From NCBI GenBank assembly GCA_963675135.1, contig OY776125.1, positions 63,253,441-63,317,440 on the forward strand: a stretch of DNA of 64,000 nt, written 5' to 3'. This DNA is from Galeopsis tetrahit (taxonomy: Eukaryota; Streptophyta; Magnoliopsida; Lamiales; Lamiaceae). Both the position numbers and the translations under genes were made by a program. Of the stretch, positions 34,270-45,910 are shown piece by piece (position 1 is the first letter of the stretch; every line of letters starts with the position of its first letter). Below the pieces are notes generated by a model, which made no database searches, was not told the origin of the DNA, and worked only from the letters and a program-made list of their open reading frames with translations.

Positions 34270-35864
34270 ATTCCATACTTTTTTATTGTCAGGGGAGTTG
34301 GCATCAATATTAGGGACATTGGCATTTTCAACGTTGTTAGTTCCCCCTAGAATAGTGGATCCATTAACTACCTCAGCAGAGCCTGCTTCTTCATTGGTAG
34401 TTGTTACCTGATTATGAAATGGGATTGGGTCATTCAGTTCATCATTTCCTTCAGTGGGGTTTTGTTCAGGTAGATTGCCCTCAGGAGTGTTGTCCATTGT
34501 GATGAATTCAGAAGAATTGGCATGGACAACTTCAGTGAATAAAGTATATTTCTCTTTTAGGCTCAATCTGGTTGTTCTTTGTGTGATGTCATTCAAATCC
34601 AAGGATTATCACTGTTCTCAAAAGTAGCTTCATCAAACACAACATGAGGTGTTTCTTCCACAAGAAGGGATTTGCAATTGTAGACTCTGAAAGCTCTACT
34701 GATTTTAGAATATCCAAGAAATATTCCCTCATCAGCTTTGCTATCAAAAGCTTTCAATTGTTCTTTCTCATTGTTGTGAATGAAACACTTACAACCAAAT
34801 ATGTGAAAATATGATACTTTAGGCAATCTTCCTTTCCAGAGTTCATATGGATTTTTGCCTTGACCCTTAGTGATCAAGCATCTATTCTGAGTATAGCATG
34901 TAATGTTTATGGCTTCAGCCCAAAATCTCTTAGGCAAATTTGAATCAGCAATTAAAGTTCTAGCAGCCTCTTTAAGAGTTCTATTCCTTTTTTCAGCTAC
35001 CCCATTCTGCTGAGGGGTTCTAACTACTGAAGTTTCATGGGCAATTCCATTTTCAATGCAATACTCATTAATATATGAATTTATGAACTCAGTGCCTTTA
35101 TCAGATCTTATCTTGATAATATTAAGGCTTTTCTCATTTGACAGTCTCTTCATTAGCTCAGGGAGTTTAACTTGTGTTTCCTTCTTATAAAAGAGAAATA
35201 CTACCCAAGTAAATCTAGAGAAGTCATCTACTACAACCAATGTGTATTTTCTTCCATTTATACTTGCAGGGGTAATTGGTCCAAACAAGACCATATGTAA
35301 AAGTTCAAGTACCCTTTTAGTAGAGATGACTGATTTGCCTTTAAATGAAGTTTTAATCTGTTTTCCTTCTTGACATGGTTTACAAACATGTTCTTTAATG
35401 AAAACTTCATTAGGAAGTCCTTTAACTAATGCATTTCTTGCTAGTTTGTTCATGGATTTAAAATTCAGGTGGTTTAGCCTTTTATGCCATAACCAACTTT
35501 GTTCATTTGAGCACTTAACAATGAAGCATGTTGCATCAGTAGACTTATCCCAGTCAGCAAAATACACATTTCCTTTTCTAGTTCCAGTCAGTAGGGTTTG
35601 TTGAGTTTTATCTTTGATTAAGCATTTATCACTTGTGCTTAGGAGATTATATTTGAGACCAGCCACATATGATACATTAGTTACCTTGATATTACCAATG
35701 TTCAAGTTACCATAACCTTTTGTAGTGGTTTGTGAGTTGTCTCCAAATGTGACATTAGGACCTTCTTGTTCAATGAATTTAGTGAGGAGTGTTTTATTTC
35801 CAGTCATGTGCCTTGAACATCCAATGTCCAAGTACCATGGTGTCTTTTTGTTCAAGCTCCTCAT
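34270..35864 (-). pseudogene. Copia A protease-integrase and linker
   Basis: Protease region: PWYLDIGCSRHMTG, where copia proteases have D-S-G, so the residue after the catalytic Asp is changed. Integrase: the HHCC finger (HKRLNHLNF ... CKPCQEGK). LLHMVLFGP stands where families have HMDLFGP, so the first catalytic Asp is Val. The second Asp (RSDKGTEF) and Glu (PQQNGVAEKRNRTL) remain. GKNPYELWKGRLP and FGCKCF follow. The frame changes at about 34600 (NPWI), then comes the Asn/Pro-rich linker, cut at about 34270 by the LINE. At least two catalytic changes make it inactive. Confidence 0.92.
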
Positions 35865-36597
35865 CTTCTTGTGGTCCTTTGGTACCTACAATAATCAAGC
35901 TTTAGGTACCCTTTGAATTTTGGGTCCTGAGAGGTTAGTTGTACCTTTAGGAACCCAAACTTGCCTAATAACCCTGATTGATTCAAGGTGGCTAAGTTGT
36001 TTTCCTCTTTCATCAACATACACTGTTTTTCTCTTAAATGCCTTTGGGAAAGAATGTGTGAATGTGTTAACTCTGTAAGTTTCAGGAGAGTTGAAATTTC
36101 TCCTGAACTTATGAGTCTTTTGTGCAGCTTGAGGAAATCTTTGAGGATGGGCATATAGATGACCATTACCCTTTGCCATGAAGGGTTTTGGTTGTCTCAT
36201 TTTATTGTGCCTTTGAAGAGAGTTGGCCTTATGTCTGTTCAGCTGAGGTTGCCTCAGAAGAGTTGTCCTAGGTTGAACATACTTTGGACAACTTCTTTGA
36301 ATGTTGTTCAGATGAGTTGCCCTTTCATTGGGTCTACTCTGCTGAAACCATTCCTCTTATATTCAGAGACTTAGGATATTTCCTTAGGTGTGGGCCTTGT
36401 TCACTGAAGTACTTGAGGGGGCACATCATACATTTTGCCCTTTCCTTTGTTCAGTGGCTGAATTAATTCATTTTCAGCTTGTTGTGCCACTGATTTAACA
36501 AAGATTTTCTTAGTGTTACTTGTTGAAGCAACACTAAGACAAGGTGAAGATTCGAATGGATTATATCCCAATCCACTCTTTTGAGCCATAGGTCGCT
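35865..36597 (-). pseudogene. Copia A gag-protease junction
   Basis: Overlapping short minus-strand frames (35861-36166, 35895-36200, 36401-36589) hold IRQVWVPKGT, the run that precedes the copia protease, and KGKGKMYDV. The frame shifts several times. It joins gag to the protease of the same element. Confidence 0.65.
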
Positions 36598-38390
36598 TTA
36601 AATTTCCTCTATTGCCTTAGAGGATTTATTCATTGCATACATCTTATTTCTCAGGCTCTCTTCACTTGATTTAAGAACATCATATTCATATGAGAGGTTT
36701 TCAAATTTAGCTTGAAGGATTTTAAGATCAAAGTCCTTTCTCTTCTGAATGAGTAGTTGTTCATTAAACTGTTTTTGTTGGTCAACTATCCTGAGATAAG
36801 CTTGCTCAAGTTCTCTCAAGACTTGTTGATACAACTTAGTAGACTTGACATTCACTACACATTCAGCTTGAGAAAGCTTTGTAATTTCAGCATATAAAAT
36901 CTCATTTTCTCTCTCACAACTTTCATGAAGTTCTTGCAATCTAGTGAAGTCTTCCATCAACTTTCCAAAGGATAGTTTCAAGTTGACATCACAAGGTTCC
37001 AGTGAGTGAATAGATGATGAACTAGATGAAAAAGATACACCATCATCTTCAATGGCCATGTTGCACACATCATCATCATCACTATTAGAGAACAGTCCAT
37101 CATCAGAACAGTTGAAGCTTTCATCACTTTGAGACTCATCACCAGCCATCATGGCTTTCCTGCTGTTGAGTCTTCTATCTCTTTTGGCTTGCCTCTCCTT
37201 TCTCTGCTTAGAGCTGAGTTCAGGGAAATCATACTGAAAGTGCCCCTTCTTTTGGCAGTTATAGCACAGGTCTTCATCATCATATTTCTTTGAATCATCT
37301 CTTCTTCTAGATAATGAAGGTTCAGCTCTGTTGGACTTTCTCCTATCAGAGTATTTGTCCTCTGGTTTTCTTTCTTCGGGCCTTTTGTCCTCAGCCTTGG
37401 CTTCAGGAGAGTTGTATCTTCTCCTGCCTTTGTTGTCTTGGTAGAATTTTTTGTATCTACCAAATCTAGAGTTGAGTTTCTCAAATCTTCTAGCCATGAG
37501 GGCTAGTTCTTCCTTCATTTCAGCCTTAGAGACTGACTTTGATGATCTTGGAGTGGACAGCTTTTCTGGTTCAGCAGCTTTGGCTTTGAATGCCACTCAT
37601 TTGGTTGGTAAGGAAGATTCCTCAGTTGGCTTTCTTTTGTTGAGATCAAACTCATAAGCTTTGAGTTCTGAGAAGACTTGTTGCATGGGCATGGTAGAGA
37701 TATCTTTGGTGTTCTGCATCATTACAGAATATACATCCCACTTTGAAGTGAGACTTCTCAAAATTTTGAGTGCCACCTCTCTCTTGAAGTAAACCTTGCC
37801 CAATGAGTTTATCTCATTCATTATATCAGTGAATCTACCAGCAAGCTTGTCAATGGGCTCTTCTGACTCCATTGTGAATTGTTCAAATTTCTGCACAGCA
37901 ACTTGGAGCTTATTCTCCTTGATTTTATCTGTAGCCTCACACATTTCTTCAAGAGTATCCCATATTCCTTTGGTTGTTTTGCAGTAGTAGACTCTTCCCA
38001 TTACAGCATCTGGAATTGTTTGATAGAGAGTGGTCATTGCTAGATAGTTGAGGTTGTGTCTCCTTCTTTCTTCTGTGGTGAGGTCAACTTCATCTTTGGG
38101 GATTTCTTCCCTTGGATCAGCTCTCTTTGAGCATTAGTGACTTTGGGATTCAATTGAGTGAATGTGAAGGGTCCCTTTGTGATGACTCTCAGCATTTCAT
38201 TGTGAAGACGTGCAAGGTGAGCTCTCATCCTGATTTTCCAAAAATCATAGTTCTCAATTGAGAACATATGTAGCTTATGATGAGATATGTGATTGATTAG
38301 ATCTGGAGCCATGTTGTTGATGGTCTCCACAGCATCACCAGGAACTGTAGTGTTGTTGTCGTTGTTGTTGTTGTTATTGTTCCTAGCCAT
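36598..38390 (-). pseudogene. Copia A gag
   Basis: Begins ATG at 38390 with an Asn repeat (MARNNNNNNN). It reads LHMFSIENYDFWKIRM and, after a frameshift near 38040, TKGIWDTLEEMCEATDKIKENK and DKLAGRFTDIMNEI, the UBN2-type gag domain. After an in-frame TGA at 37597 comes a zinc knuckle CYNCQKKGHFQYDF. The fourth ligand is Phe instead of Cys, so the knuckle is damaged. A Ser/Asp-rich stretch and a coiled coil of about 150 residues end it. The long coiled-coil tail fits a Sirevirus gag (family knowledge). Confidence 0.88.
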
Positions 38391-38517
38391 ATCTCAAGAT
38401 ATAAGAGGTTAAAGCACAGAGTGTCAAGAATTTCAGAGAGATCGGTTCAGTGACCACACTAAAATCTGGTTTTGAAAATCAAAATGGATTTTCAGAAGTA
38501 GTGGTCTTTGAACCCCT

Positions 38518-38529
38518 GCTCTGATACCA
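38518..38529 (-). other. Primer binding site of copia A
   Basis: Minus strand reads TGGTATCAGAGC, complementary to the 3' end of plant initiator methionine tRNA. It lies two bases from the 5' LTR. Confidence 0.92.
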
Positions 38530-38531
38530 CT

Positions 38532-40264
38532 TGTTGGTCCTGAAAGGAGTATGACACAAGTGTATGGGGGGAATGCACTTGTAAATGCAAAATTTTTTCA
38601 GTTTAAACAAAACAGCCTATCAACAGAGTTGTCCTGGACAACTTCACTGAGTATGTATAACCTTGTCTAGATAATCAAACTACTGAATACTATGAAGTAT
38701 TCAGTTGGATAACTATCTAAGCAGGTTATATGTGCGGAATTATGGTTGGCCCTTTATCTTTAAACTCCTTTTACTTCTGAAACTCTTTTTAACACTTAAC
38801 AGCTTTTTAGGGGACTTGTCCCAAAACTGTTTTGCACAACTTGTGAAGGTTTTCTTTTGAAGATCAGTTTGTGTGCAGTGTATGAATGTGTTACTTGTAC
38901 GAAATGACTTGAAAGTAAATAGCACAAGAAGTTATAGTGGTTCAGAGACTCAAGATCTTACATCCACTATCCCTGATTTAACAGGATAATCCCTTCACTC
39001 GGAATTAACTTGTTTTATAGTGCCAAGGTGCACTGATCAACCACACTACTCCTTAGTGCCTTGATCCCTAGGAATTCTGAGTCCTATTACTCACTCAACT
39101 CGAACTAGATTGTTCTTTCACTTGACAGATCTAGTTCTCACACTTCTACAACAAATCTTCTAACTTTCCTTGAAAGGTTTAAGGGTTGAGGTTGTTTAGG
39201 GTGAGATGTCCTTTATAATTAGGTTTTGTGTAAGGATAGGATATCTCTCTAAACTTTGTATGATTTACAATATGTTCAGCTTAGTTGGTAACTGGAAGTG
39301 TATGGAAACTCTAAGAATGAAATATTCTATGAGAGAGCTTAAGGTTTGTAGGCTTTGAATGCTTGTAGTTTCCACACATGAATGGTTTCCATACTCCAGT
39401 ATTTATAGAGCAGGATGACGTTATGTCCGTTAGAGAGACAACCTCAAAATGTCTATATTTGTCTTCTTTGAACTCTGCAACATGAAGACAGATTCTTGAA
39501 AGTGACATGTCCTTGTTTTGGGAAGTAAGCGGTTGGAAGCTTCTTGTCTTGACTTTGATGCACTCTTCCCAATGTCTGACTTGAAGATTCAGTTAATCCA
39601 GCATGGACATTTCTTCTGATCATTGGTTCCTTGATAAGGGTCAACTTTCCTTATCATCAGGACTGATCTGCTAATCACTTTCAGGTGATTTGTCCTATCA
39701 ACAGTGTTGGCTAGCTTCTTCAGTTGAGTTGGCTCTTTAACTTCACTGATCATTGTTTGATAGCTTCTAAGCATCCATGTTTCCATATCAGTGGATTTGA
39801 CCATATCAGCACAATTGTCTCTTGCCTTAGACTTGACTGTTTTCACTTCCAGCTTAGTGTGCTTGGTCAATTCTGCTGGACATCTCCTATGATCTTGATA
39901 GCATGTACATCAGCAGACTTGGTCTAATTGATGTGTTCTTCTGAATTGATCATCAGGGAGATCGTCTCTCTACTGGGCTGGTCTGACTATCAGCACAGTT
40001 GGGCATTCATATCATCAGCAGTGTTGCAATCAAACTTGATTCTGAGCCTTGAGGAACTTGATTCTTGTAATCTTCTAAGCTTGTGTTCCCCCTCAACTTA
40101 TGCATTTAAAGCATCTATAAGCTGCCAAACATGTCAACTTCTCAACTAGCCTGATCTGTATGTTCCAACATTCCTGAAACATATTCATTCAACTTTGACT
40201 TATCTATTTGGCATGTCCTAAGGGGTTTTGGTATCTTAATCAAAATCTCATTTTATTCCCAACA
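38532..40264 (-). repeat. 5' LTR of copia A
   Basis: 1733 bp, ends TGTTGG...CCAACA when read on the minus strand. A TATA box reads CTATAAATA on the minus strand at about 39400-39408. It also holds a tight palindrome GTTGTCC-T-GGACAAC (about 38630). Short ORFs inside it are chance. At 40265 gypsy C integrase coding resumes. The expected 5-bp target copy would be TGACA (40265-40269), and its partner is outside the window. Confidence 0.85.
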
Positions 40265-41483
40265 TGACATAATTCCCTTCCTCACCAGAGATACATTTCA
40301 GATAAGGGTGTGAGAATGACCTCTTATACAGATCTCCTCCAATTAAACAGTACCTAGCATATGTGGCTTTTTTAGGCACTTCTGGTCCTTCTAGTCTTTC
40401 CCCTGTTTTCAAGTAATGGATGATTGGAGCTCTCCAATCTTCCTTTTCTGCATCCTGAGTAAGAGAGAGTACTTCTAGATTTGTCATCCTCTCTTCTGCT
40501 GCTAACAGAGTAATCGACCCTTTAGCTCCTTCTTCTGCAGAACTGGCTAACTTAACCAGATAATCAAATCAGCCTTCATATTCTCAGATCTGGGGATTTT
40601 CTCCAAGGCGAATTCCACGAATCTTGATTTCATGCCTTCCACCATATTGGCGTATTTGATCATCTTCTCATCTTTTGCCTCATATGACCCGACCACTTGC
40701 TGGGCCACCAACTGAGAATCAGAGAAGATCCTCAGTTTCTGAGCTCCTAAATCTGCCAATATCTTCATTCCTCTAACCAATGCCTCATACTCGGATTCAT
40801 TGTTAAAGGCTTTAAAGCCAAATTTGATAGCAAATTGCAATTCTTCCCCAGATGAAGGGATAATCACTATCCCTGCCCCACTTCCGAAAATGGTGGAAGA
40901 ACCATCCACGTATGCCTTCCACTCATTCAACTCTAGAGTACGGGTAGTTTCTTGGATAAAATCCGCTAAGACCTGAGCCTTGATAGCAGTTTTGGGTTCG
41001 AACTCAATATCATATTTGCCTATCTCCACTGCCCATTTTACCATTCGACCCGAGAGATCAGGTCGTCCCATTGTCTGTTTCAGAGGAAGGTTGGTTCTTA
41101 CCACAACTTTGTGGGATAAGAAGTAGGGTCTAAGCTTTCTGGCCGTCACCATTACGGTCAGAGCAGATTTCTCCATTTATGAGTACCTTTCCTCACGTCC
41201 TTGTAATATCTTGCTTACATAGTATATAGGCCTTTGGTGACCTCCTTCTTCTCTGAGGAGAACAGAGCTCAAGGATTGTTCTCCTACAGAGAAATACAAA
41301 AATAGAACCTCTCCCCGAACAGGCTTAGTCAATAGAGGTAGAGTTGAAAGATGGGTCTTTAGCTCCTTGAAAGCTTTTCTGCATTCTTCAGTCCATTCGA
41401 ATTGGGCTCCCTTCCTTAGGATTTTAAAGAAGGGGAGGCTTCTCTCCGCAAATCGAGAAATGAAATGACTCAAAGCAGCGATG
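40265..41483 (-). pseudogene. Gypsy C RT end, RNase H domains, integrase start
   Basis: From 41473 downward: SHFISRFAERSLPFFKILRKG (RT-RNase H joint) and a gypsy RNase H; a stop at about 41177; then a second RNase H with YVDGSST, ESEYEALVRGM and FSDSQLVAQQ. A frame change near 40547 follows. The integrase start (EDWRAPIIHYLKTG, EEGNYV) is cut by copia A. At 41483 the sequence jumps to the region that precedes RT, so the whole catalytic core of RT (the YVDD part) is missing. Confidence 0.88.
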
Positions 41484-42370
41484 ACACATCATGAATCATT
41501 TGTGTTCCAATCTTTGTAGAACATCCAATCTTGTGGGGTAGAAGTTCTACCACTATTGTCTCATCCTCTGGCTGGATCTACATGTGTGGATCTTCCTCCA
41601 TTAAATCCTCTACTTTTCTCCTCTTTCGTTGAGGGTCATCTCCTCGGCTCTGATCCCCCTTAAACGGCTTATCAGCTTTACTGATGGTATCCACATAGCA
41701 TCTTCTGGAACTGGTCTGATCTCTAGAGACTTTCCCCACTTCCTCTCATACGGGGAATTTCATCTTCATGTGATAGGTAGATACCACGGCTTGTAGTGCA
41801 TTAAGCGCTGGTCTACCAATGATACATTGTAAGATGAGGGAACATCCACAATTAGGAAGTCCACCATTCTAACTTTCTGCAACAGATATTCTTCAATCCT
41901 GAGCTGCAAAGTGACTTGCCCCAAGGGCTGGATGGCTCCTCCTACGAACCCATATAGAGTTGTTTTAATGGGGCTATTTTTACATTAAGGTCCATTTTCT
42001 CAAACCATTCCTTGAACATTATGTCACATGAACTCCCAGTGTCGATGAAAACACGAGCCACGTCATATCCACCAATTTCAGTTGTGATGACTAAAGCAGC
42101 GCTATGCGGCTACATGACTGTTCCCATATCCGCAGGTCCAAAGTGGATGTCAGGCATCCCACTTACATTGGTTACTTTATGCACCTCTGCTCCCCATTTA
42201 CTCACCTCTCTAACAAAAGCTTTTCAAGCTCTGTTGGATTATCCATTGGTAGGTCCGCCAGTGATCATTGATATGTTGCCTCTTTTAGGGGGAGGGCCCT
42301 CTTTCTGGGTAGGTTCTGAGAGTTCTATGCCCTTTCCCCTATCTTTTCTCCTCCCATACTGCTTGTCATG
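41484..42370 (-). pseudogene. Gypsy C protease region
   Basis: Broken minus-strand reading matching gypsy B between gag and RT. It has RGNISMI, a catalytic FIDTGSS motif (about 42028-42045), then a GAIQPLGQ-type run and VRMVDFLIVD, with stops and frame changes throughout. It ends at a junction (about 41484) where about 0.9 kb of RT is lost relative to gypsy B. Confidence 0.7.
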
Positions 42371-43828
42371 TTATGCCCTTACATATTTTACCAATTGCCC
42401 TTCTCGAATCATGCTCTCAATGGAATCTCTTATATGACGACACCGATCTGTGTCATGACCGTATTCATTGTGATGTTTACAAAATTTATCAGATCTGGGG
42501 TTCTTAGGCCCTGCTTTAGCTGAATATGGGAATTTAAATCCTAGTTGGTTCTGCACCACCTCTAACAGTTCTGAAGGTGGTCTCGTCAGTGGAGTATGGT
42601 GATGAAAAGATCTAAATTCAGATCTGGATCCTTTCTCCTCATACCTCATTCTCTTCTCTGCTCCGTTCTCCTTCTTCACATTAGAAGACCTATCTTCTCC
42701 TCTTTTGGTATTCTGGAACTCTTCCAGGTTGATGTATTTTTCCGATCTGGCTAAGAGCTCATCAAATGTCAAAGGTGGGCGTTTGGTTAGAGATTTGAAC
42801 AAATCTTCCTCTATCAACCCCTGAGTAAGGGCGTTGATCTTCACTTCTCCCATAGCATTGGGAACTTCTAGGACTGCTTTGTTGAATCTGCCCAGATAGG
42901 CTCTTAATACCTCTCTCGACTTTTATTTTAGACTCATCAAGGATAAGGATGTCTTCACTTGTCGACGAGCACTCGCGAACTGATGTAGAGACATTGAGCT
43001 CATTTCCTCAAAAGAGCAGACTGAATTTTGAGGTAATTGAGCAAACCACTGTTGAGCTGCCTTTGTCAAAGTCGTCAGAAATACCCGACACATGACCCCA
43101 TCCGTATATTGATGGAGTATGGCCCCATTCTGGAACCGAAGGAGGTGCTCTTGTGGGTCAGAAGTGCCATCATATTCATATGATATCGTCTTGAAATTTC
43201 TGGGTAATGGGTCTGAAAGGATGTTCGGTGAAAAGGGTGAGCTACCCATCCTATTTCCAGACGTGACTACCTTGCCACACATCTTCTTCATTTCTTCCAT
43301 CTCTCTCCTTAGAGCAATAATCTCCGTGTTGACAGTCTCTTGAGCAGAGGACTGGACATATTCTTCCCCAGAACTGTCCTCCTCCTCTCTTTCAGGTGGG
43401 GGCGCAGCTCGCTCCTTCCGCTTTCTTGGACTTGGAGCTCCTGGAGGTGGGATGGACACCAACTCTGTTGACTCCTCCCCTAGGGGTGTTGTTTTCAGAC
43501 CTGGAGAAAGTGCAGCTTTCTTCAAGTTGAAGGGATCTTCCTCCACATTGACAGTTGATGGGGTTATGGGAGTACCCACCATAGGCACTTCCCGACTTGC
43601 CAGAACTCGCGCTACCTCTGAGTTGATTAATTCTCTCAAACTATCCACAGTCAACGTGATGATAGGTCCAGAAGAGGAGGATGGAACTGAAGGCACTCCA
43701 TCTCGTAATGGAGTTTTTCCTGTTGTGTTCTTATCAGTGGCAATGGCCACCTCTTCAAATGCCTCATTCAGATTTTTCGATACTTGATCATACATGGCTA
43801 GATTATTAAGAATAAAACGACCAAACAT
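42371..43828 (-). pseudogene. Gypsy C gag
   Basis: Two pieces in one frame, 42923-43828 and 42371-42853, separated by a stop after MSLK where gypsy B reads MSLKQ. It has REEEDSSGEEYVQSSAQE, a short coiled coil, FKTISYEYDGTSDPQEHLLRF and TKAAQQWFAQLP. RPPLTFDELLARSEKYI and the Cys/His motif CKHHNEYGHDTDRC follow. The domain order equals that of gypsy B gag. Confidence 0.88.
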
Positions 43829-43918
43829 TCAAACTTGGTACCACCACACCATGTGAGTTCTTGTGAATTTTTTTTAGAAACAATTGATATACAAGGAAAC
43901 CTCACGCCTCAGCTCGGT

Positions 43919-43936
43919 TTCCCACAGACGGCGCCA
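43919..43936 (-). other. Primer binding site of gypsy C
   Basis: Reverse complement of TGGCGCCGTCTGTGGGAA, two bases from the 5' LTR. Confidence 0.85.
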
Positions 43937-43938
43937 TT

Positions 43939-44723
43939 TGATGAAACAGAAATGAGTTCAGATATGAACTACGCTTGAAATGAATGAAATGTAACGATAC
44001 CTAGATTAATCCCTTGGAAATCCTTCAATATTTGCTTTAGAAATCATGTCTGGCTCTGAAATGGCTGACCTGCAATAAAACCGGGCAGGAGAGGGTTCCG
44101 ACGACAGCCCTTCGACGCTCAAGTCAGTGAAGATTCTGGGAATGGATAATGTATGAAAATAAAGGAAGATAGAGAATTATATATGAATAATAATGACTTA
44201 AAACTTTTAAATGAGAAGAATGATGCTTATACCTTTATCGTCTGGGGGTATTATCGTCATTACTAGATCTAGGGTTTACCTTGAGGGGACCATGCCATGT
44301 CATCGTACTATAGTGACATTCTGTTATTAATTTGAATGGAGGGGATATATTTTCCTCAGGAGATATTTCGGCTAGGTGCAGAAATAGTATCGTAGTACAA
44401 CAGAAAATGGGGACCATCTGGATATCAAAATGAGTTGTCAAGACTAGAAGAAGATTAGCTGGAAATCATATCTACATTTGATCAGGTTTGTATCAGATAT
44501 GAAAGGTCGAACAATTAATAAATAACTTCTAAGTATTAAACTCAGGTAAGCAAGATTTCAGATCTGGAATTTGGTAAGATCATTCTTAAAAAAGGGAGGT
44601 CAGGTCTGTTCCAGATCTTAACATTCTCTCCTCTGAGATTAGTTCTTGATGAAGATGGTCTTAAATGAATTTATCTTTTCAAGGAATCCGTTCTGAATTA
44701 TATGACATCATTATGTCCTATCA
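43939..44723 (-). repeat. 5' LTR of gypsy C
   Basis: Begins 'tgatgaaaca' on the plus strand and probably ends 'tgtcctatca' at 44723, by analogy with the end of the gypsy B LTR ('taatgtcacatca'). An alternative end is 'gacatca' at 44710. The partner LTR is not in the window. Confidence 0.65.
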
Positions 44724-45910
44724 CTGAAAGAATTGTAAATTGTTGTGAAAAAAAAAAAAAAAAGACAAATCAATGTTTTTGCCAATAGCTGCCATTTTAC
44801 TTATTTCAATTATACACTTGTCATATCATGCATCTAAATATTTCCTCATAACATTTAAGAAGTGGGTAGCAGCTTCAGCCTGCAAGTCCATTATACAATT
44901 AATTGCAACGAAGAATAGAGAGTATATCTAGGATACAGTTCATCGATATGATACTAGTTCTGCAAAAGTACTTGATCAGAGGCTCTTTAACTTAATTCTA
45001 ATATATGAAATAGCTTATTTATTCATCCTTTTAAATGGCTGAGACTAGCAAGGGACCTATCATCACTAACTACCAACAATGCAAACTAAAGATAAAGCAA
45101 TTCTTTAGAGTACTGAAAGAAGTTAAGATCGGGATCTTGTGATTCAAAGTCATGAGTTCAAACAATACAATAAAACACAGAGGAAGTAGAGGACATGTGC
45201 TAAATAGTTTACAGATGTATCTCTCCAGTAATCATAAACCGAAAAAAAGTTCAGGATGAAATAGAATTGGGACAAACCTGGTGTTTCAGTATATCAACTT
45301 GAATCAAGTCAAAAGTTTTATTTTCATATTTGTCAGTTGATTTTGTACTCCAACCTGCATGAACGTTGCATCAATAAAAATATTTGAAATTACGATTTCG
45401 CTCTTCTCCTTAGTAAGGTAACCAAACAGAACTTCGAAGAATAGTTTCAACTGTTTCCAGTTGTGACATTAGATACATACATGATACATGTGTTCATAAA
45501 AGGGAAAAGGTCAAAAAGTTGTGTATTAATATATTAATGCCAAAAAGATAACACAAAAAACCGCCAGAATATTTTTAGACAAATAGTAGTAACTTTTAGC
45601 CTTGTAGTGGTAATACTTTGGCATTGTAGTAACAATATTTTGGTCATGTAGTAAACCACCTATTTGCGATCCGCGAATTTTCTGGGCACCCGAATCCGGG
45701 CTTATGACCCGCGAATTTTTTAAAACTGCGTTAATTAAACATATTTCATGTGTGAAATATTTCACACAAGTGTTTCTCTAATTTTTGTTGTTGTAAAGAA
45801 CTAAAGAAGTACTAGAATTCTTCAATTCTAGTAGAACGAAACTTGCGGAGAGAGATAAATTCAAAAGTGTCCACTAACACTTAAAATCCAAGCATTCCTC
45901 ATAAACTGAA
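44724..45910. other. AT-rich intergenic DNA
   Basis: No gene recognised. Holds a 17-base A run (44752), an inverted 'catgtgtgaaatatttcacaca' near 45750 and scattered simple sequence. Short ORFs here look like chance. Confidence 0.5.

Larger units (their letters stand above)
129..40264 (-). mobile_element. Sirevirus-like Ty1/copia retrotransposon A, multiply interrupted
   Basis: Minus-strand copia element whose order is 5' LTR (38532-40264), initiator-Met-type PBS, gag, protease, integrase, RT, RNase H and a long ORF downstream of RNase H. Protease-integrase-RT-RNase H order defines Ty1/copia. The 1.7 kb LTR, gag with a long coiled-coil tail and an extra ORF after pol are typical of Sireviruses (family knowledge; assignment inferred). 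It is cut by insertions at about 2938-3642, 6924-13684 and 14118-34269. The 3' LTR would lie left of the window. The 5' LTR ends inside the integrase of gypsy C, so copia A is younger than C. Subtracting the insertions leaves about 12.5 kb. Confidence 0.85.
40265..44723 (-). mobile_element. Tat-lineage Ty3/gypsy retrotransposon C, 5' half
   Basis: Minus-strand relative of gypsy B: 5' LTR, the same PBS, gag, protease, a fragment of RT, two RNase H domains and the start of integrase. It is interrupted by copia A at 40264, and the rest should lie left of the window. Proteins differ from those of B at many positions, so they are separate subfamilies or old copies. Confidence 0.88.

Noticed and set aside
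13695..40170. Idea that the copia 5' LTR ends at 'gttccaaca' (40170)
   Set aside because: Gypsy C integrase coding resumes only at 40265, directly after 'ttcccaaca', which pairs with the TGTTGG end. The LTR therefore runs to 40264.
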